Assembly: GCA_036417435.1 (NCBI GenBank)
Contig: CM070918.1
Coordinates: 32,309,523-32,373,522, forward strand
From: Inia geoffrensis
Lineage: Eukaryota > Chordata > Mammalia > Artiodactyla > Iniidae
DNA: 64,000 bases
Direction: 5' to 3'
Shown here: positions 53,825 through 64,000 of the stretch, one piece after another
How the letters are laid out: the number at the start of each line of letters is the position of its first letter
Numbering within the stretch: the first letter of the stretch is position 1
Position numbers and translations under genes: made by a program
Notes under the pieces: model-generated
The model's input: only the letters and a program-made list of their open reading frames with translations
Databases searched by the model: none
Told to the model about the DNA's origin: nothing

Positions 53825-54065
53825 CAATACCTAAGATCAGGGGCTTCAGAGTTGATCAAAAAGATCTAAGCTCCAATCCCAGCTTGGGTACACAGAAGCT
53901 TAGGCAGTTCTTCAGGGATTTTAGACTCACTTTCCTCACCTGGGAACAGGGCATATAAATATTATTTGCGCCATAGGATTTTTGTAAGAATTTTTAAAAA
54001 ATTTAAGTCCTGGCAAAATGCTTCCCCCTCAGTAAATGCTCATAGGAAGTAACTATAATTAGTGT
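53825..54065 (+). repeat. MIR SINE
   Basis: CTAAGCTCCAATCCCAGCTT, GACTCACTTTCCTCACCTGG, GAACAGGGCATATAAATATT, and the CTCAGTAAATGCTCATAGGA tail. Confidence 0.8.
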
Positions 54066-54249
54066 TATGATGATGGCCTTTCTTTCCTCAATCTACCAAA
54101 CCAATGTCATACAACAACTTCATTCTTGTCTTGTCCTAAATCATCCTTCAACCTAGTGTGTCTTCCATCACGCTCAGCTTCACCACTGGCTTCTGTGAGG
54201 AGGGTGCCCCATTCACACAAGCCCTGATCACTCTGCTTTTCAGCTCTAC

Positions 54250-55110
54250 CATCTCTTACCCCACCTCAAACTCGTAGTACAAACTATGGGTGGGGTTATT
54301 GGGACTGAAAGTTCCAACCCTCCAATCATGTGGTTGGCTCCACTGGCTACTACCCCCCATCCTTAGGTGAGACCCAAAAGTCACCTTGTGCAGTTCTATT
54401 TACAATAGCCAGGACATGGGAGCAACCTAAGTGTCCATTGACAGATGAATGGATACAGAAAGTGTGGCACATATATACAATGGAATATTTCTCAGCCATA
54501 AAAAGAAACGAAATTGAGTTATTTGTAGTGAGGTGGATGGACCTAGAGTCTGTCATACAGAGTGAAGTAAATCAGAAAGAGAAAAACAAATACCGTATGC
54601 TAACACATATATATGGGATCTAAAAAAAAAAAGGTTTTGAAGAACCTAGGGGCAGGACAGGAATAAAGACACAGACGTAGATAATGGACTTGAGGTTACG
54701 GGGAGGGGGAAGGGTAAGCTGGGACAAAGTGAGAGAGAGGCATGGACATACATATACTACCAAATGTAAAATAGATAGCTAGTGGGAAGCAGCCACATAG
54801 CACAGGGAGGTCAGCTCGATGCTTTGTGACCACCTAGAGAGGTGGGATAGGGAGGGTGGGAGGGAGATGCAAGAGGGAAGAGATATGGGGACATATGTAT
54901 ATGTATAGCTGATTCACTTTGTTGTAGGGCAGAAACTAACACATCATTGTAAAGCAATTATACTCCAATGCAGATGTTAAAAAAAAAAAAGTTACCTGTT
55001 AACGCAGCAAAAAACACCTTTATCACTCTCATCACTTAGGAAATTCCAAGAGTTTTGGGAGCTCTGTTCTGGAAACCTGGACAAACACCAAATATATATA
55101 GGTTATCATA
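54250..55110 (+). repeat. Ancient repeat split by an L1, family not named
   Basis: Left part: GGTGGGGTTATTGGGACTGA, ACCCTCCAATCATGTGGTTG. Right part after the L1: CTTAGGAAATTCCAAGAGTT, TTGGGAGCTCTGTTCTGGAA, CACCAAATATATATAGG. The two halves together resemble one old mammalian dispersed repeat. Confidence 0.45.
54389..54988 (+). mobile_element. L1 3' end (3'-UTR type 2) with ORF2 tail
   Basis: The ORF2 C-terminus (54393-54623: FTIARTWEQPKCPLTDEWIQ, then KVWHIYTMEYFSAIKRNEI) ends at the normal stop. Type-2 3' UTR (AGGGTAAGCTGGGACAAAGT) and A tail follow. Imperfect target duplication AAAGTCACCTTGT near 54378-54390 and AAAGTTACCTGT near 54988-54999. The 97-residue frame at 54330-54623 joins unrelated upstream DNA in frame with this ORF2 tail and is not a gene. 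Confidence 0.92.
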
Positions 55111-55119
55111 AATCATGCT

Positions 55120-55220
55120 ACCACACTACCTCATGGGGCTGTAGGGAGGACTGAATGAGTTATTTCATGTAAAGCACCTAGAACAGCATTGAGTAAGTGT
55201 TGGCTATTTTTGCTTTGGTT
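55120..55220 (+). repeat. MIR SINE 3' fragment
   Basis: CTACCTCATGGGGCTGTAGG, GAGGACTGAATGAGTTATTT, AAGCACCTAGAACAGCATTG. Confidence 0.8.
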
Positions 55221-55439
55221 TATCGTCCCAAACACATGTGCCTTCATGCAATTCTCAGAACCATGCCTATGAAGAAAGCAGAACATGATTTACTGATGAG
55301 GTTTAGAAAGTTGTCCCTCCTATCAGAGTTCACCTTTGTTCTTCCAAACTCGCATCAAGTAGAAAGTCAAATCCCCCCTATATGATCACCCACCCAGAGA
55401 AAGGCACTGTTAACAGAAAGGCACCGAACACGTGTTACT

Positions 55440-55810
55440 CTACATGTTCAGAAAATATGAATACATATAAATGAAATTCTTCTATACAACCGGCCTCATT
55501 TTTTAATTTAATAATATATTGTAGACATCTTTCATGTCAATATTATTGGCTATCTCATTCTTTCCAATGGTTAATTCTGTTCCATGGCATCCATGTACCA
55601 TATTGTGTTGAACTAATCCTCTAGCCACCAAAATGTGATCCTGCATTCATCATCATTTTAAATACATCCACACAAATGTATCTGAGTATTTAGGATAAAT
55701 TTCTAAATGTGCACTATCTAGGTCAAGGAATATGAATATTTAAAATTTGGGTACCTATTGCCTGTACACCCACCCCAAAGAGAGTTTTTACTGTACGTTA
55801 TCTGTTTGGT
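55440..55810 (-). repeat. Old L1/HAL1-like fragment, antisense
   Basis: TAATAATATATTGTAGACAT, TTGGCTATCTCATTCTTTCC, TAGGATAAATTTCTAAATGT and GGGTACCTATTGCCTGTACA resemble antisense ORF2 and 3' region of a very old L1 lineage. Confidence 0.55.
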
Positions 55811-55867
55811 TTGCCCTTTCTTCTAGTTCTGATCAAATTTTACCTTGGGTTACATTTCATTTCTATC

Positions 55868-56501
55868 TGTATTAGTTTGCTAGGACTACAGTAACAAAGT
55901 AGTCTTACAGACTGGGTGGCTCAAACAACAGAAATTTATTTCCTCACCATTCTGGAGGCTGGATGTCCAAGATCAAGATATCAGCAAATTAGTCCTTTCT
56001 AAGGCGTCTCTTCTTGGCTTAGAAATAGCCGTCTTCTCTCTGCACCTTCACATGGTCTTCCCTCTGTACCTGTCTGTGTCCCAATTTCCTCTTCTTCTAA
56101 GGACACCCATCATATTGGATTAGGGCCCACCCTAATTTCCTCATTTTAACTTAATGACTTCTTTAAACACTCTATCTCTGATTGACATATATAGACTACT
56201 ATGTATAAAATAGATAATTAATGAGAACCCACGGTTTAGCACAGGGAACCTTACTCAATGATCTGTGGTGACCTAATTGTGAAGGAAATTTTAAAAAGAG
56301 TGGTTATGTGTATATGTATAACTGATTCACTTTGCTGTACAGCAGAAACTAACACAACTTTGTAAAGCAACTATACTCCAAATAAACATTTTTTTTAAAA
56401 AGTCCCCATCTCCAAATACAGTCACATTCTGAGGTTCCAGGGTTTAGGATTTCATCATATGAATGGGGTGTGGTGTGTGTGACACAACTCGGCCCATAAC
56501 A
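55868..56501 (-). mobile_element. MST/MLT1-type MaLR LTR, split by an L1 3' end
   Basis: Antisense MaLR LTR from TGTATTAGTTTGCTAGGACT, through ACTGGGTGGCTCAAACAACA, TCTAAGGACACCCATCATAT, TTAACTTAATGACTTC, then an L1 insert, then CATCTCCAAATACAGTCACA, TCTGAGGTTCCAGGG, to CGGCCCATAACA. TATC flanks both ends (5-bp duplication CTATC/TTATC with one mismatch), as expected for ERVL-MaLR. Solo LTR. Confidence 0.88.
56180..56400 (+). mobile_element. L1 3' end (3'-UTR type 1) nested in MaLR LTR
   Basis: TGATTGACATATATAGACTA, TGTATAAAATAGATAATTAA, TTAGCACAGGGAACCTTACT, AGCAACTATACTCCAAATAA. It interrupts the LTR between CTCTATCT and CCCCATCTCC, probably a diverged target duplication. The tail is short and mutated. 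Confidence 0.9.
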
Positions 56502-57960
56502 TTATCTGTCAGCTAACAATTGCTTTTTGTATTTCTGGAATGCCTAGTACGAAAAAAAAAAAAGAACTCAAAGAATTATTAAGCCTCTCCTATGAAAAAT
56601 TCGTATGAATGCATTTAGTAGACAACAAAGTATGTTTAAAGAAGAAGGGCAGTTACTACACTGTTTCTTCTTGCCTCTGCTTCTCCCATCACCACATTCA
56701 TGCACCCCTACCCCTCTTGGCCCCTTCAGAGTTTACTTTCCTCAAGAAGAGGTCTGCTTCCTGTGCAGTCTCCAAAGGTAATCAGGACTCACCCTCCCTC
56801 CCCAGGGTTTGTGAAACTCTATGCATTCCATGCTTCTAAAAACAGTAACCATGACTTGGTGACACCATCCCAAAAGGGACCAGTTGGCTTTGGGATAGCA
56901 GACAACAACTTCATAGGGAAAGCCATTAATCATAATTATGAAATAATGAAATGGCTGTCAATTTGCCCATGCCTAATAACACCTGGTTAATAAGAGGGTC
57001 TTTTTATTTCTCGCAGTGGAAATGGATGGCAGGGGATAGTGTTTCTGGGAGAACATTACACGTCTTGGATGGCTGAAACACCTTGGCCAGTGGAAGTCAC
57101 TCAGCTCTTGGCTGAATGCCTCGGCAACACTTTATGAGACGTGCAATAACCTCTCCGAAATGCACTGCCTGCCTCCGTCTTATTGCTTAATTAATCCTCT
57201 TCCAATTGATATGGCTATGCATTACCATGGCTGCTTCCCTGCTGTGAGAACCCATAAAAACTTATTTGGCTTTTTTAACAGGACTCTCCAAAACAATGTC
57301 AAGAACATGAGCTTCTAAATGACATCATACTTTGTCAGAGCTGTGAGTCCTGTGACATTGGCCAAATATGATCCTGACATCTAATAAAAACGTCCGGGTC
57401 CATCGAAAGCGTTACCATATTTCAAAGAATTTATATTGCAGGGAGGTGGGGAGAGGGGGGATGGAAGAAGAGAGGAACTAATTGGAGAGTGGAGGCTGAT
57501 ATTGCCTTTGTACCATCCCCTAGTGGACGCTCTTCTTATCCTTTCTCCTAATTGTACCATTCTAATCACCAAAATGTCTATCAGGTACCTAACTGAGTGG
57601 TACACTGTGTGAAGCACTGTCCTAACAGAAATTCATTTCCAGATCAGTCAATTCTAGGTGTTTCTGAGAAGGGGTTCCAAAAACAGACGGACAGTGTTCA
57701 AATCCCAGCTCCATTACTCCCTAGCGGGTTGCCTTTGGACAAGTTTCCTAAGCTCCCTACCTAACCCAATTCTCTCAAATATTTAAAAAAAAAAATTAAT
57801 CACATATAACAGTATGTTGACTAAGGCTGAGAACAAAGTCTTTGCAAATTACATATAATCAAAATCATCTTTAGAAAGTCCTTTAAACCCCTGTTGTCCC
57901 TCTAAATCTACCCCTGTAATCCTCAGGCACATGCCACTTTGAGACCTCTGAAAGGAAAGT
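56502..57960. other. 1.5-kb mostly non-repetitive interval (candidate conserved non-coding DNA)
   Basis: Only a MIR fragment at about 57665-57790 (GTGTTCAAATCCCAGCTCCA, CTAGCGGGTTGCCTTTGGAC) is recognised. 56930-57420 has paired homeobox cores (TGCTTAATTAATCCTCTTCC, GCTATGCATTACCATGG) and no repeat. No exon supported. Confidence 0.4.
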
Positions 57961-57965
57961 CTAGA

Positions 57966-58176
57966 TAAGGGTTGACAAACTATGGGCCAAATCCAGCCCC
58001 CCACCTGTTTTTGTAAGTAAAGTTTTATTGGAACACAGACACACATTCATTTACATATCGTCTGTGGCTGCTTTCCCACAGCAGCAGAATCGAGTGGTTG
58101 CAACAGAAGCCATATGGCCCACAAAGCCTAAAATTATTCCTCTCTGGCCCTTACAGAAGAAGTTTGCTGACTCCTG
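57966..58176 (+). mobile_element. hAT-Charlie (MER1-type) DNA transposon
   Basis: GACAAACTATGGGCCAAATC, CCACCTGTTTTTGTAAGTAA, AGTTTTATTGGAACACAGAC, ATATGGCCCACAAAGCCTAA, AAGTTTGCTGACTCCTG. Short form, same as 315-515. No transposase; frames across it are spurious. Confidence 0.88.
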
Positions 58177-59007
58177 GTGCAAGAGCAGATGTCTGTCCAT
58201 TCCACCCCCTCTGCCTTCAAGACGACTCTCAAATCCCTCGCAGTGAATAGAGAGAGATGGAGAATTCTCAAGCACACCACTTGCCTGTAGGGTAGTCTCC
58301 ATTAAGTTGTAATATGCAACCTCTACAGCCTTAATTTGGGTTAATGGAGTTGTTGGTTGCCAACAGAATTAAAAAGAAATCTTGGCAAACATCTTACACA
58401 GGAGTTAGGTTTTGAAATCGGCTAGAACTGCACTTGGGATTTGATTTCCCTAAACTCAGCACCTCTCTTCCCCAAGTGGGAATCAAAGTGAGGGGTGAGG
58501 GGTGTCAGCACAGAAGCAGGGCCTGTGGGGAGAGTTCTAGGGTTAGGCTCTGTCCCCCTGGGAGCTGGCAGGATGGGAGACTGAAGAATTCTCTTCGAAG
58601 GGACAAATCAGGGATTCACAGGAGGCTTTGACAAACTGGCTTTGCCCTCCAGCTCAGTATTTCGCTGTCAGTTCCCAATGTCATCTCCACCACTTGCCTG
58701 CACCAAGAGCCTCCTGAAATCCCAAGCACATTCCAGCACCTTCCTTCCCGTGAGAGCAGCTCGGAGACACTTCACGGGAGATATTAATCACGCTGATTAG
58801 GCTCGACCTTCCCTTTTGTAAACTAATGTTGATGGCCTCAAACCAATCAGTACCTGTCGCAATGTTTCTGGTCCCTAATGAGGGTGCAAGACAGTGCAAG
58901 ACAGTGCTCTGTGTGAGAATTAAGAGTCCCTCCAGGCCCGGCCTGCTGGTGGCAGCTGCCAATTCTGGGAGGGAGTGGTTTTCAGAAATGTCCTCATTGC
59001 TGTGGCC
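58177..59007. other. 0.8-kb non-repetitive interval
   Basis: No named repeat. 58740-58870 carries GGGAGATATTAATCACGCTG and an adjacent TAATCAGCG-like inverted motif. A 10-bp direct duplication GTGCAAGACA occurs at 58885-58904. No exon supported. Confidence 0.4.
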
Positions 59008-59360
59008 TCTTTTTTTTGGTCTTTTTTTCCCCTCAGCTCTATTGAGCTATGATCGACAAAAACAATACACGTTGTACGACGTGATTTTTTTTTCCAAGAT
59101 GTACAACATGATGATTTAAAATGCATAGGCATTATGAAAAAAAATCAAGTTCATTAGCACATTCATCACCTCACAAAGTTCTCTTTTTGGGTGTGTGTGT
59201 GGTGAGAACACTTAAGATCTACCCTCTTAGCAAATTTCAGGTATACAGCACAGTATTATTAACTCTAATCATCATGCTGTGTATTAGATCCCCAGAATTT
59301 ATTCATCTTGCAACCCTTTTATGGTCTGCATTCATAAGGCTGCCCCTGTTGGAAAAAAAA
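59008..59360 (-). repeat. Old L1 (L1M-type) 3' UTR, antisense
   Basis: TATTGAGCTATGATCGACAA, CACGTTGTACGACGTG, TTAGCACATTCATCACCTCA, ACTCTAATCATCATGCTGTG, ATCCCCAGAATTTATTCATC. Confidence 0.8.
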
Positions 59361-59635
59361 AACAAAAACAAAACAAAACACTACATTTATGCAGCATCTC
59401 TGCATACGTTATCTCCCTACAAAGCTGTTACAGATTAGGGGCAAGAAACCTGGGCTCTTGACTCACACTGCCACGATATGAATCTTGTGTGCCTCATACT
59501 AGCCAATGACCTTGTAGGAGTGTGAATTTCTTTATACCTCAGTTAGATCATCTGCAAATGAGGGACAGTAGTCAGGGCCAGCTTTGTGGACCAGTGACGT
59601 CAGCAGTTGCACAGAACTCCACACTTAGCAGGGTC

Positions 59636-60596
59636 TTTTTTGTTTTTTTCATTTTTTGTTAATTTTTATTGGAGTATAATTACTTTACAATGTTGTGTTC
59701 ATTTCTGTTGTACAGCAAAGTGAATCAGCTATATGTATACATATATCCCCTCTTTTTTGGATTTCCTTACCATTTAGGTTACCACAGAGCATTGAGTAGA
59801 GTTCCCTGTGCTATACAGTAGGTTCTCATTAGTTATCTATTTTATACATAGTAGTGTATATATGTCAATTCCATTCTCCTATTTCATCCCACCCGCCTCT
59901 CCCCCACTGGTAGCCATATGTCCATTATCTATGTCTCCGTCTCTATGTCTGCTTTGCAAATAAGTTCATCTATATCATTTTTCTAGATTCCACATATAGG
60001 TGATGTTATACATTTGTTTTTCTCTTACTCACTTCATTCTGTATGACAGTCTCTAAGTCTATCCACATCTCTGCAGATTGCACAGTTTCATTCCTGTTTA
60101 TGGCTGAGTAATATTCTATTGTATATATGTACCACATCTTCTTTATCCATTCTTCTGTTGATGGACATTTAGGTTTCCATGTCCTGGCTATTGTAAATAG
60201 TGCTGCAGTGAACGCTGGGGTGCATGTGTCTTTTTGAATTATGGTTTTCTCTGGATATATGTTCAGGAGTGGGATTGCTGGGTCATATGGTAGTTCCATT
60301 TTTAGTTTTTTAAGGAACCTCCATGCTGTTCTCCATGGTGATTGTATCAATTTACATTCCCATCAACAGTGTAAGAGGGTTCCCTTTTCTCCACACCTTC
60401 TCTAGCATTTATTGTTTGCAGATTTTTTGATGATGGCTATTCTGACTGGTGAGGTGATACCTCTTTGCGGTTTTTTTTGCAGTTCTCTAATAATTAGTGA
60501 TGTTGAGCATCTTTTCATGTGTTTGTTGGCCATCTGTATGTCTTCTTTGGAGAAGTGTTTATTTAGATCTTTCACCCATCTTCTGATTGGGTTGGG
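59636..60596 (-). mobile_element. L1 3' half (3'-UTR type 1), antisense
   Basis: TTTTTATTGGAGTATAATTA, then the type-1 3' UTR (TACCATTTAGGTTACCACAG, ATAGTAGTGTATATATGTCA) and antisense ORF2. An ORF2 C-terminal block is open at 60006-60350 ([40 protein letters not shown]) with missense changes. It stops abruptly where the next L1 tail begins. Confidence 0.92.
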
Positions 60597-61538
60597 TTTT
60601 TTTTTGTTTTTTTTTGTTTTTTTTTTTGTTTTTTACAATTGTGTGTCAGTTTCTACTTTATAACAAAGTGAATCAGTTATACATATACACACGTTCGCAA
60701 ATCTCTTCCCTCTTGCGTCTCCCTCCCTCCCACCCTCCCTATCCCCCCCTCCAGGTGGTCACAAAGCACCGAGCCGATATCCCTGTGCCAAGTGGCTGCT
60801 TCCCACTAACTATCTACCTTACGTTTGTTAGTATATATATGTCCATGCCCCTCCCTCGCCCTATCACAGCTCACCTCCCCCCCCCCATATCCTCAAGTCC
60901 GTTCTCCAGTAGGTCTGTGTCTTTATTCCTGTCTTACTCCTAGATTCTTCATAACATTTTTTTTCTTAAATTCCATATATATGTGTTAGCATACAGTATT
61001 TGTCTTTCTCTTTCTGACATACTTCACTCTGTATGACAGACTCGAGGTCTATCCACCTCATTACAAATAGCTCAATTTCATTTCTTTTTATGGCTGAGTA
61101 ATATTCCATTGTATATATGTGCCACATCTTCTTTATCCATTCATCCGATGATGGGCCCTTAGGTTGCTTCCATCTCCGGGCTATTGTAAATAGAGCTGCA
61201 ATGAACATTTTGGTACATGACTCTTTTTGAATTTTGGTTTTCTCAGGGTATATGCCCAGTAGTGGGATTGCTGGGTCATATGGTAGTTCTATTTTTATTT
61301 TTTTAAGGAACCTCCATACTGTTCTCCTCAGTGGCTGAACCAATTCACATTCCCACCAGCAGTGTAAGAGGGATCCCTTTTCTCCACACCCTCTCCAGCA
61401 TTTATTGTTTCTAGATTTTTGATGATGGCCATTCTGACTGGTGTGAGATATCTCATTGTAGTTTTGATTTGCATTTCTCTAATGATTAATGGTGTTGAGC
61501 ATTCTTTCATGTGTTTGTTGGCAGTCTGTATATCTTCT
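60597..61538 (-). mobile_element. L1 3' half (3'-UTR type 2), antisense, abutting the previous L1
   Basis: Interrupted T-rich antisense tail (60597-60640), type-2 3' UTR (CTCCCTCCCACCCTCCCTAT, GTGGTCACAAAGCACCGAGC), then antisense ORF2. The ORF2 C-terminus is open at 60966-61343 ([40 protein letters not shown]), with further ORF2 upstream at 61328-61510 in another frame. Less diverged than its neighbour. Confidence 0.93.
60966..61343 (-). pseudogene. L1 ORF2 C-terminal remnant
   Basis: A 125-residue open stretch covering the last part of L1 ORF2, ending at the normal Tyr-Gly-Ile terminus. It contains the conserved [17 protein letters not shown] and NEIELFVMRWIDLESVIQSE motifs. The frame shifts upstream. 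No catalytic domain is present, so it is inert. Confidence 0.9.
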
Positions 61539-61654
61539 TGAACTTGATCTAGTTCTCTGTGGTCACCAACTTGAAATTCTTAGGAATTTTTGAACAAAGA
61601 GCCTTGCATTTTTATTTTGCACGTGGCCCTACAACTGTTGTCGTTGTCCTGAAG

Positions 61655-61905
61655 TGGGTACCTCTCTCACAGGGATCACTGGGATAGATGAATGCATGGG
61701 AAGTTCTTGGTACGGTACCTGGCACATGGTAAGCATCCCCAAAATAAGCTATTCTCATCAATACTGCTTATCTGATCTCACAACAGGCTTATGAGGCACT
61801 GAACTGAGTCTACGATTTAGCCAACAGTATGATTTTACTTTACAAGTAAAAACTTTGAGGCTCAGGGAGGTGAAATATCTTCTCAAGATCATCTGACTCA
61901 GCTTT
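61655..61905. repeat. MIR fragments, inverted pair
   Basis: 61655-61765 reads forward (GAAGTTCTTGGTACGGTACC, TGGCACATGGTAAGCATCCC). 61770-61905 reads antisense (CTTATGAGGCACTGAACTGA, TTTGAGGCTCAGGGAGGTGA). Confidence 0.7.
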
Positions 61906-62030
61906 GTTCAACAAATGTTCATGCATTCATTTATTCAGAAAATGCTTAGTAGGCTCCGATTATGTGCCCAAAGGCTTGGGGTGACTAGCAAAAAAGATAG
62001 ACCAATGTATCCCTCGTGCATCTAACCATC
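61906..62030 (-). repeat. L2 3'-end fragment
   Basis: CATTCATTTATTCAGAAAAT, GCTTAGTAGGCTCCGATTAT, GTGCCCAAAGGCTTGGGGTG: antisense L2 end. Confidence 0.7.
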
Positions 62031-64000
62031 TAGCACCAGCTCTTCAAAACCGTAACCCAGGGTCACTATCCTCTAAGATCAGCAGAGCCAGCTCATGTGC
62101 CCTTCCAGCAGTGACTAAGGTGAAGGCACCCTACAAACACCTTTGGTCGTGTCCTAAGGCCTTTGTGGAATTTTCCAGTCTCAGTCATGGACGTGTGTCC
62201 ACTGCCCCACATTTGGCCCCAGCGTTAACCTCCAATGTCACTTGTCATCCCTAGGTTTCCCTCCTGCAAGGAGACCCCAGGGGATGACCTACTGATCCTC
62301 AATTTTATTTTCCTTGCCCCTGGGGAGAAAGTCCATGCACAAATACTGCTCTGCTCAGCCCGGTGCTCTGGGGTCTTGCTTATCTGAGAAGAGGATGAAA
62401 CAGCGAGTCCCTAGAACCTAATCAACTGCTTGTCCATCATAGCAGAGCCAGAGCGGGAACTGCAGTTTCACCCTGTAGTCCACCTGGTCCCCAGGATGAA
62501 TCAGTCCCCTCCTTATGGCCCCTCCAATTGATCCCAGCACCCATGGTTAGTCAAGTAGTCATTGCCAAGAACTCACAACCTTGTTTCTGCCTCACCCACC
62601 CCCATTACAGGGCCTTTCCAGCTATCCGTGAAATAAGATGTGCTGTTAAACCAGCATTTCCCAAACGTAGAGTCATTCATGGTATTTTTCCACGTCCTCG
62701 TACACCTATCTTACAAGGTACGTAATATTTTTCTTCAAGTTGTCTTTTTTCAATTAAATAAGTTTATTTAAAAGAAATTTTATATCTTTAACAGGCCCAC
62801 TTGCCCTAAATAGAAAGTGACTGCACAGAGGAAAAATAAAATAATATAAAATAAAATACTGGGTAAGATTGTGTGGGTACCACTTATAACCATCTTCCAT
62901 ACCTCAAGGGATAGGCAGGGCCCACTCCGGGAAACTCAGGGTTAAACTAATTCCCAGCACTTCATTAACATCAGACAACACCTGAGTGTACTACCTATTT
63001 GTGGATATTTGCATTTTTATAGGGGACTCTTGGAAACATAATGCTTAACATATAGGAATAACGTGGGGATTCTAAGCAACTGGTAATACGAGATATTTTG
63101 CTGAGAGCAGGGCTTTCCGGTAAAGCTGAAAACTTAACACATGGGCAGCCACTTTACTCATCTCTGAGTAATGCAGACCCTGGACACTCAGGAGTGGGAT
63201 CTGGACTCCCTGTTGAACGGAGGAAGAAAGGTGATCTGCTTTCCCAATGAGCTCCATTTTCTTTGTGCTTTGTTCCTTTCCCAAGTGAAACCAGATAAGG
63301 AACGGCTGCCAGGTCCTCCTGTCATTACAAATGACTGGTGGAGATGTGAGTTATGGAACAAATAATCTAACAGGTATCTACTGAACAGATGTTCAAGTGC
63401 TTATCTGCTGATTGCCAGGGCTGGCCTGCTGCAAAATGGAGAAGGCGGTCCTGTTTGTCAGCCACGCCTTTCTTGTCTATTTTGCTTTCCCCCTGGGGGG
63501 TCATGATTCACCTCAACTTCTCAGGGGTCCACCCTTTCATAATGCACCTGCTGACTTTTCCCCCCTCTCTTCCTACCTAAATTTGACAGCCTTGATCCAT
63601 TTCAAACATTGGAGCTGTTCCAGGTAACACAATTAGAACAGGAATGCCCATGATGAGCTCTGTAACTTTGCATGCTTCATCATCAGCTCAGCATACAAAA
63701 CTTTTTCACTTTCTGCCCCACGATTAATCACTCCCTGGATGACCAACAGTGGGAACATTCATTTCCTTAGACAAAAGCACTACTTCCACCCACTGAGTGT
63801 CATCTTGTCACCATGGTCTCAAAAGACAGCCATGAAAGAGTCAGCCGTTGGTACATTTCACAATGTCCGGGCTGTCCAGTCTTATCTATGACTAATTTGT
63901 TATGCAGATACAGAACCTTCCAGAGCCAGTGGCCTCCTACTGTTGAAATGAGATGACCTCAAGGAGAGAAGACATGGGAATGAGTTCTAGACATGCTAGA
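62031..64000. other. 2-kb non-repetitive interval at window end
   Basis: No L1, SINE, LTR or MIR recognised. 62030-62520 is GC-richer than the window average. Open frames of 60-70 residues show no domain. No exon with convincing splice sites. The window ends in this stretch. Confidence 0.4.

Larger units (their letters stand above)
59570..61650 (+). repeat. Ancient dispersed repeat split by two L1s
   Basis: Left half (59570-59632): GGGCCAGCTTTGTGGACCAG, CACAGAACTCCACACTTAGC. Right half (61540-61650): GTCACCAACTTGAAATTCTT, TTTTGAACAAAGAGCCTTGC, TTTTATTTTGCACGTGGCCC. The two halves together read as one common old mammalian repeat, family not named. Confidence 0.5.

Noticed and set aside
54330..54623. 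97-residue frame with similarity to L1 ORF2
   Set aside because: The first ~20 codons are unrelated flank joined by chance to the ORF2 tail of a truncated L1.
58885..58904. Duplicated GTGCAAGACA (two adjacent 10-mers)
   Set aside because: Probably simple slippage; no element lies between or around the copies.
1..64000. Possible undescribed gene system, CRISPR-like array or prokaryotic operon
   Set aside because: Searched by eye on both strands: no regularly spaced repeats with unique spacers, no operon-like runs of genes, no ribosome-binding-site pattern. The window is ordinary mammalian repeat-rich noncoding DNA.

Overview
This is nuclear DNA from a mammal, almost certainly a cetacean. The best evidence is six young tRNA-derived SINEs of the CHR type (tRNA-like head, GC-rich body, A-rich tail), three with perfect 15-17 bp target-site duplications, together with artiodactyl-type L1 3' ends. 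The BovB LINE and Bov-A elements expected in a ruminant were not seen. Ancient mammal-wide repeats (MIR, L2, MER5A, MER1-type Charlie, MER2/Tigger, MaLR-type LTRs, L1M) make up the older layer. Family names come from recognition of the sequence, not from a database search.

I find no protein-coding exon, rRNA, tRNA or other functional RNA gene that I can support. Every open frame with recognisable protein similarity is L1 ORF2 debris; the other longer open frames lie in SINEs, L2 or simple repeats. The window reads as intergenic or deep-intronic DNA.

Layout: 1-5.8 kb holds MIR, an L2 split by an LTR and an L1, and an ancient LTR-like repeat. 5.8-8.0 kb is non-repetitive. 8.0-12 kb is a dense nest: an L1 with expanded microsatellites, an LTR inside an LTR, and an LTR-like repeat split by an L1 that itself carries a Tigger and a 46-bp L1 micro-insertion. 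12-17 kb has ancient repeats and two SINEs. 17.3-20 kb is mostly repeat-free, AT-rich and homeobox-site rich. 20-26 kb has a SINE nested in a SINE and the longest L1 (1.8 kb, ORF2 C-terminal part). 26-35 kb has two L2 copies, a SINE, and a pure poly(A) insertion with its own target duplication. 35.2-37.5 kb is another repeat-free block. 38-44 kb has a near-consensus SINE, a composite L1 that looks like a 3' transduction, a solo LTR and a young L1. 45-56 kb mixes L2, SINEs, MIR, MER5A, LTRs and L1s. 56.5-59 kb is largely unique. 59.6-61.5 kb has two adjacent L1 3' halves splitting an older repeat. 62-64 kb is unique.

No genes here work together; what the window records is about 100 million years of retrotransposition. 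The L1 3' ends fall into at least three young 3'-UTR types plus old L1M types, and the nesting order lets the activity of L1, SINE, LTR and DNA transposons be put in relative time. The non-repetitive blocks may hold conserved regulatory elements, but conservation cannot be judged from one sequence.
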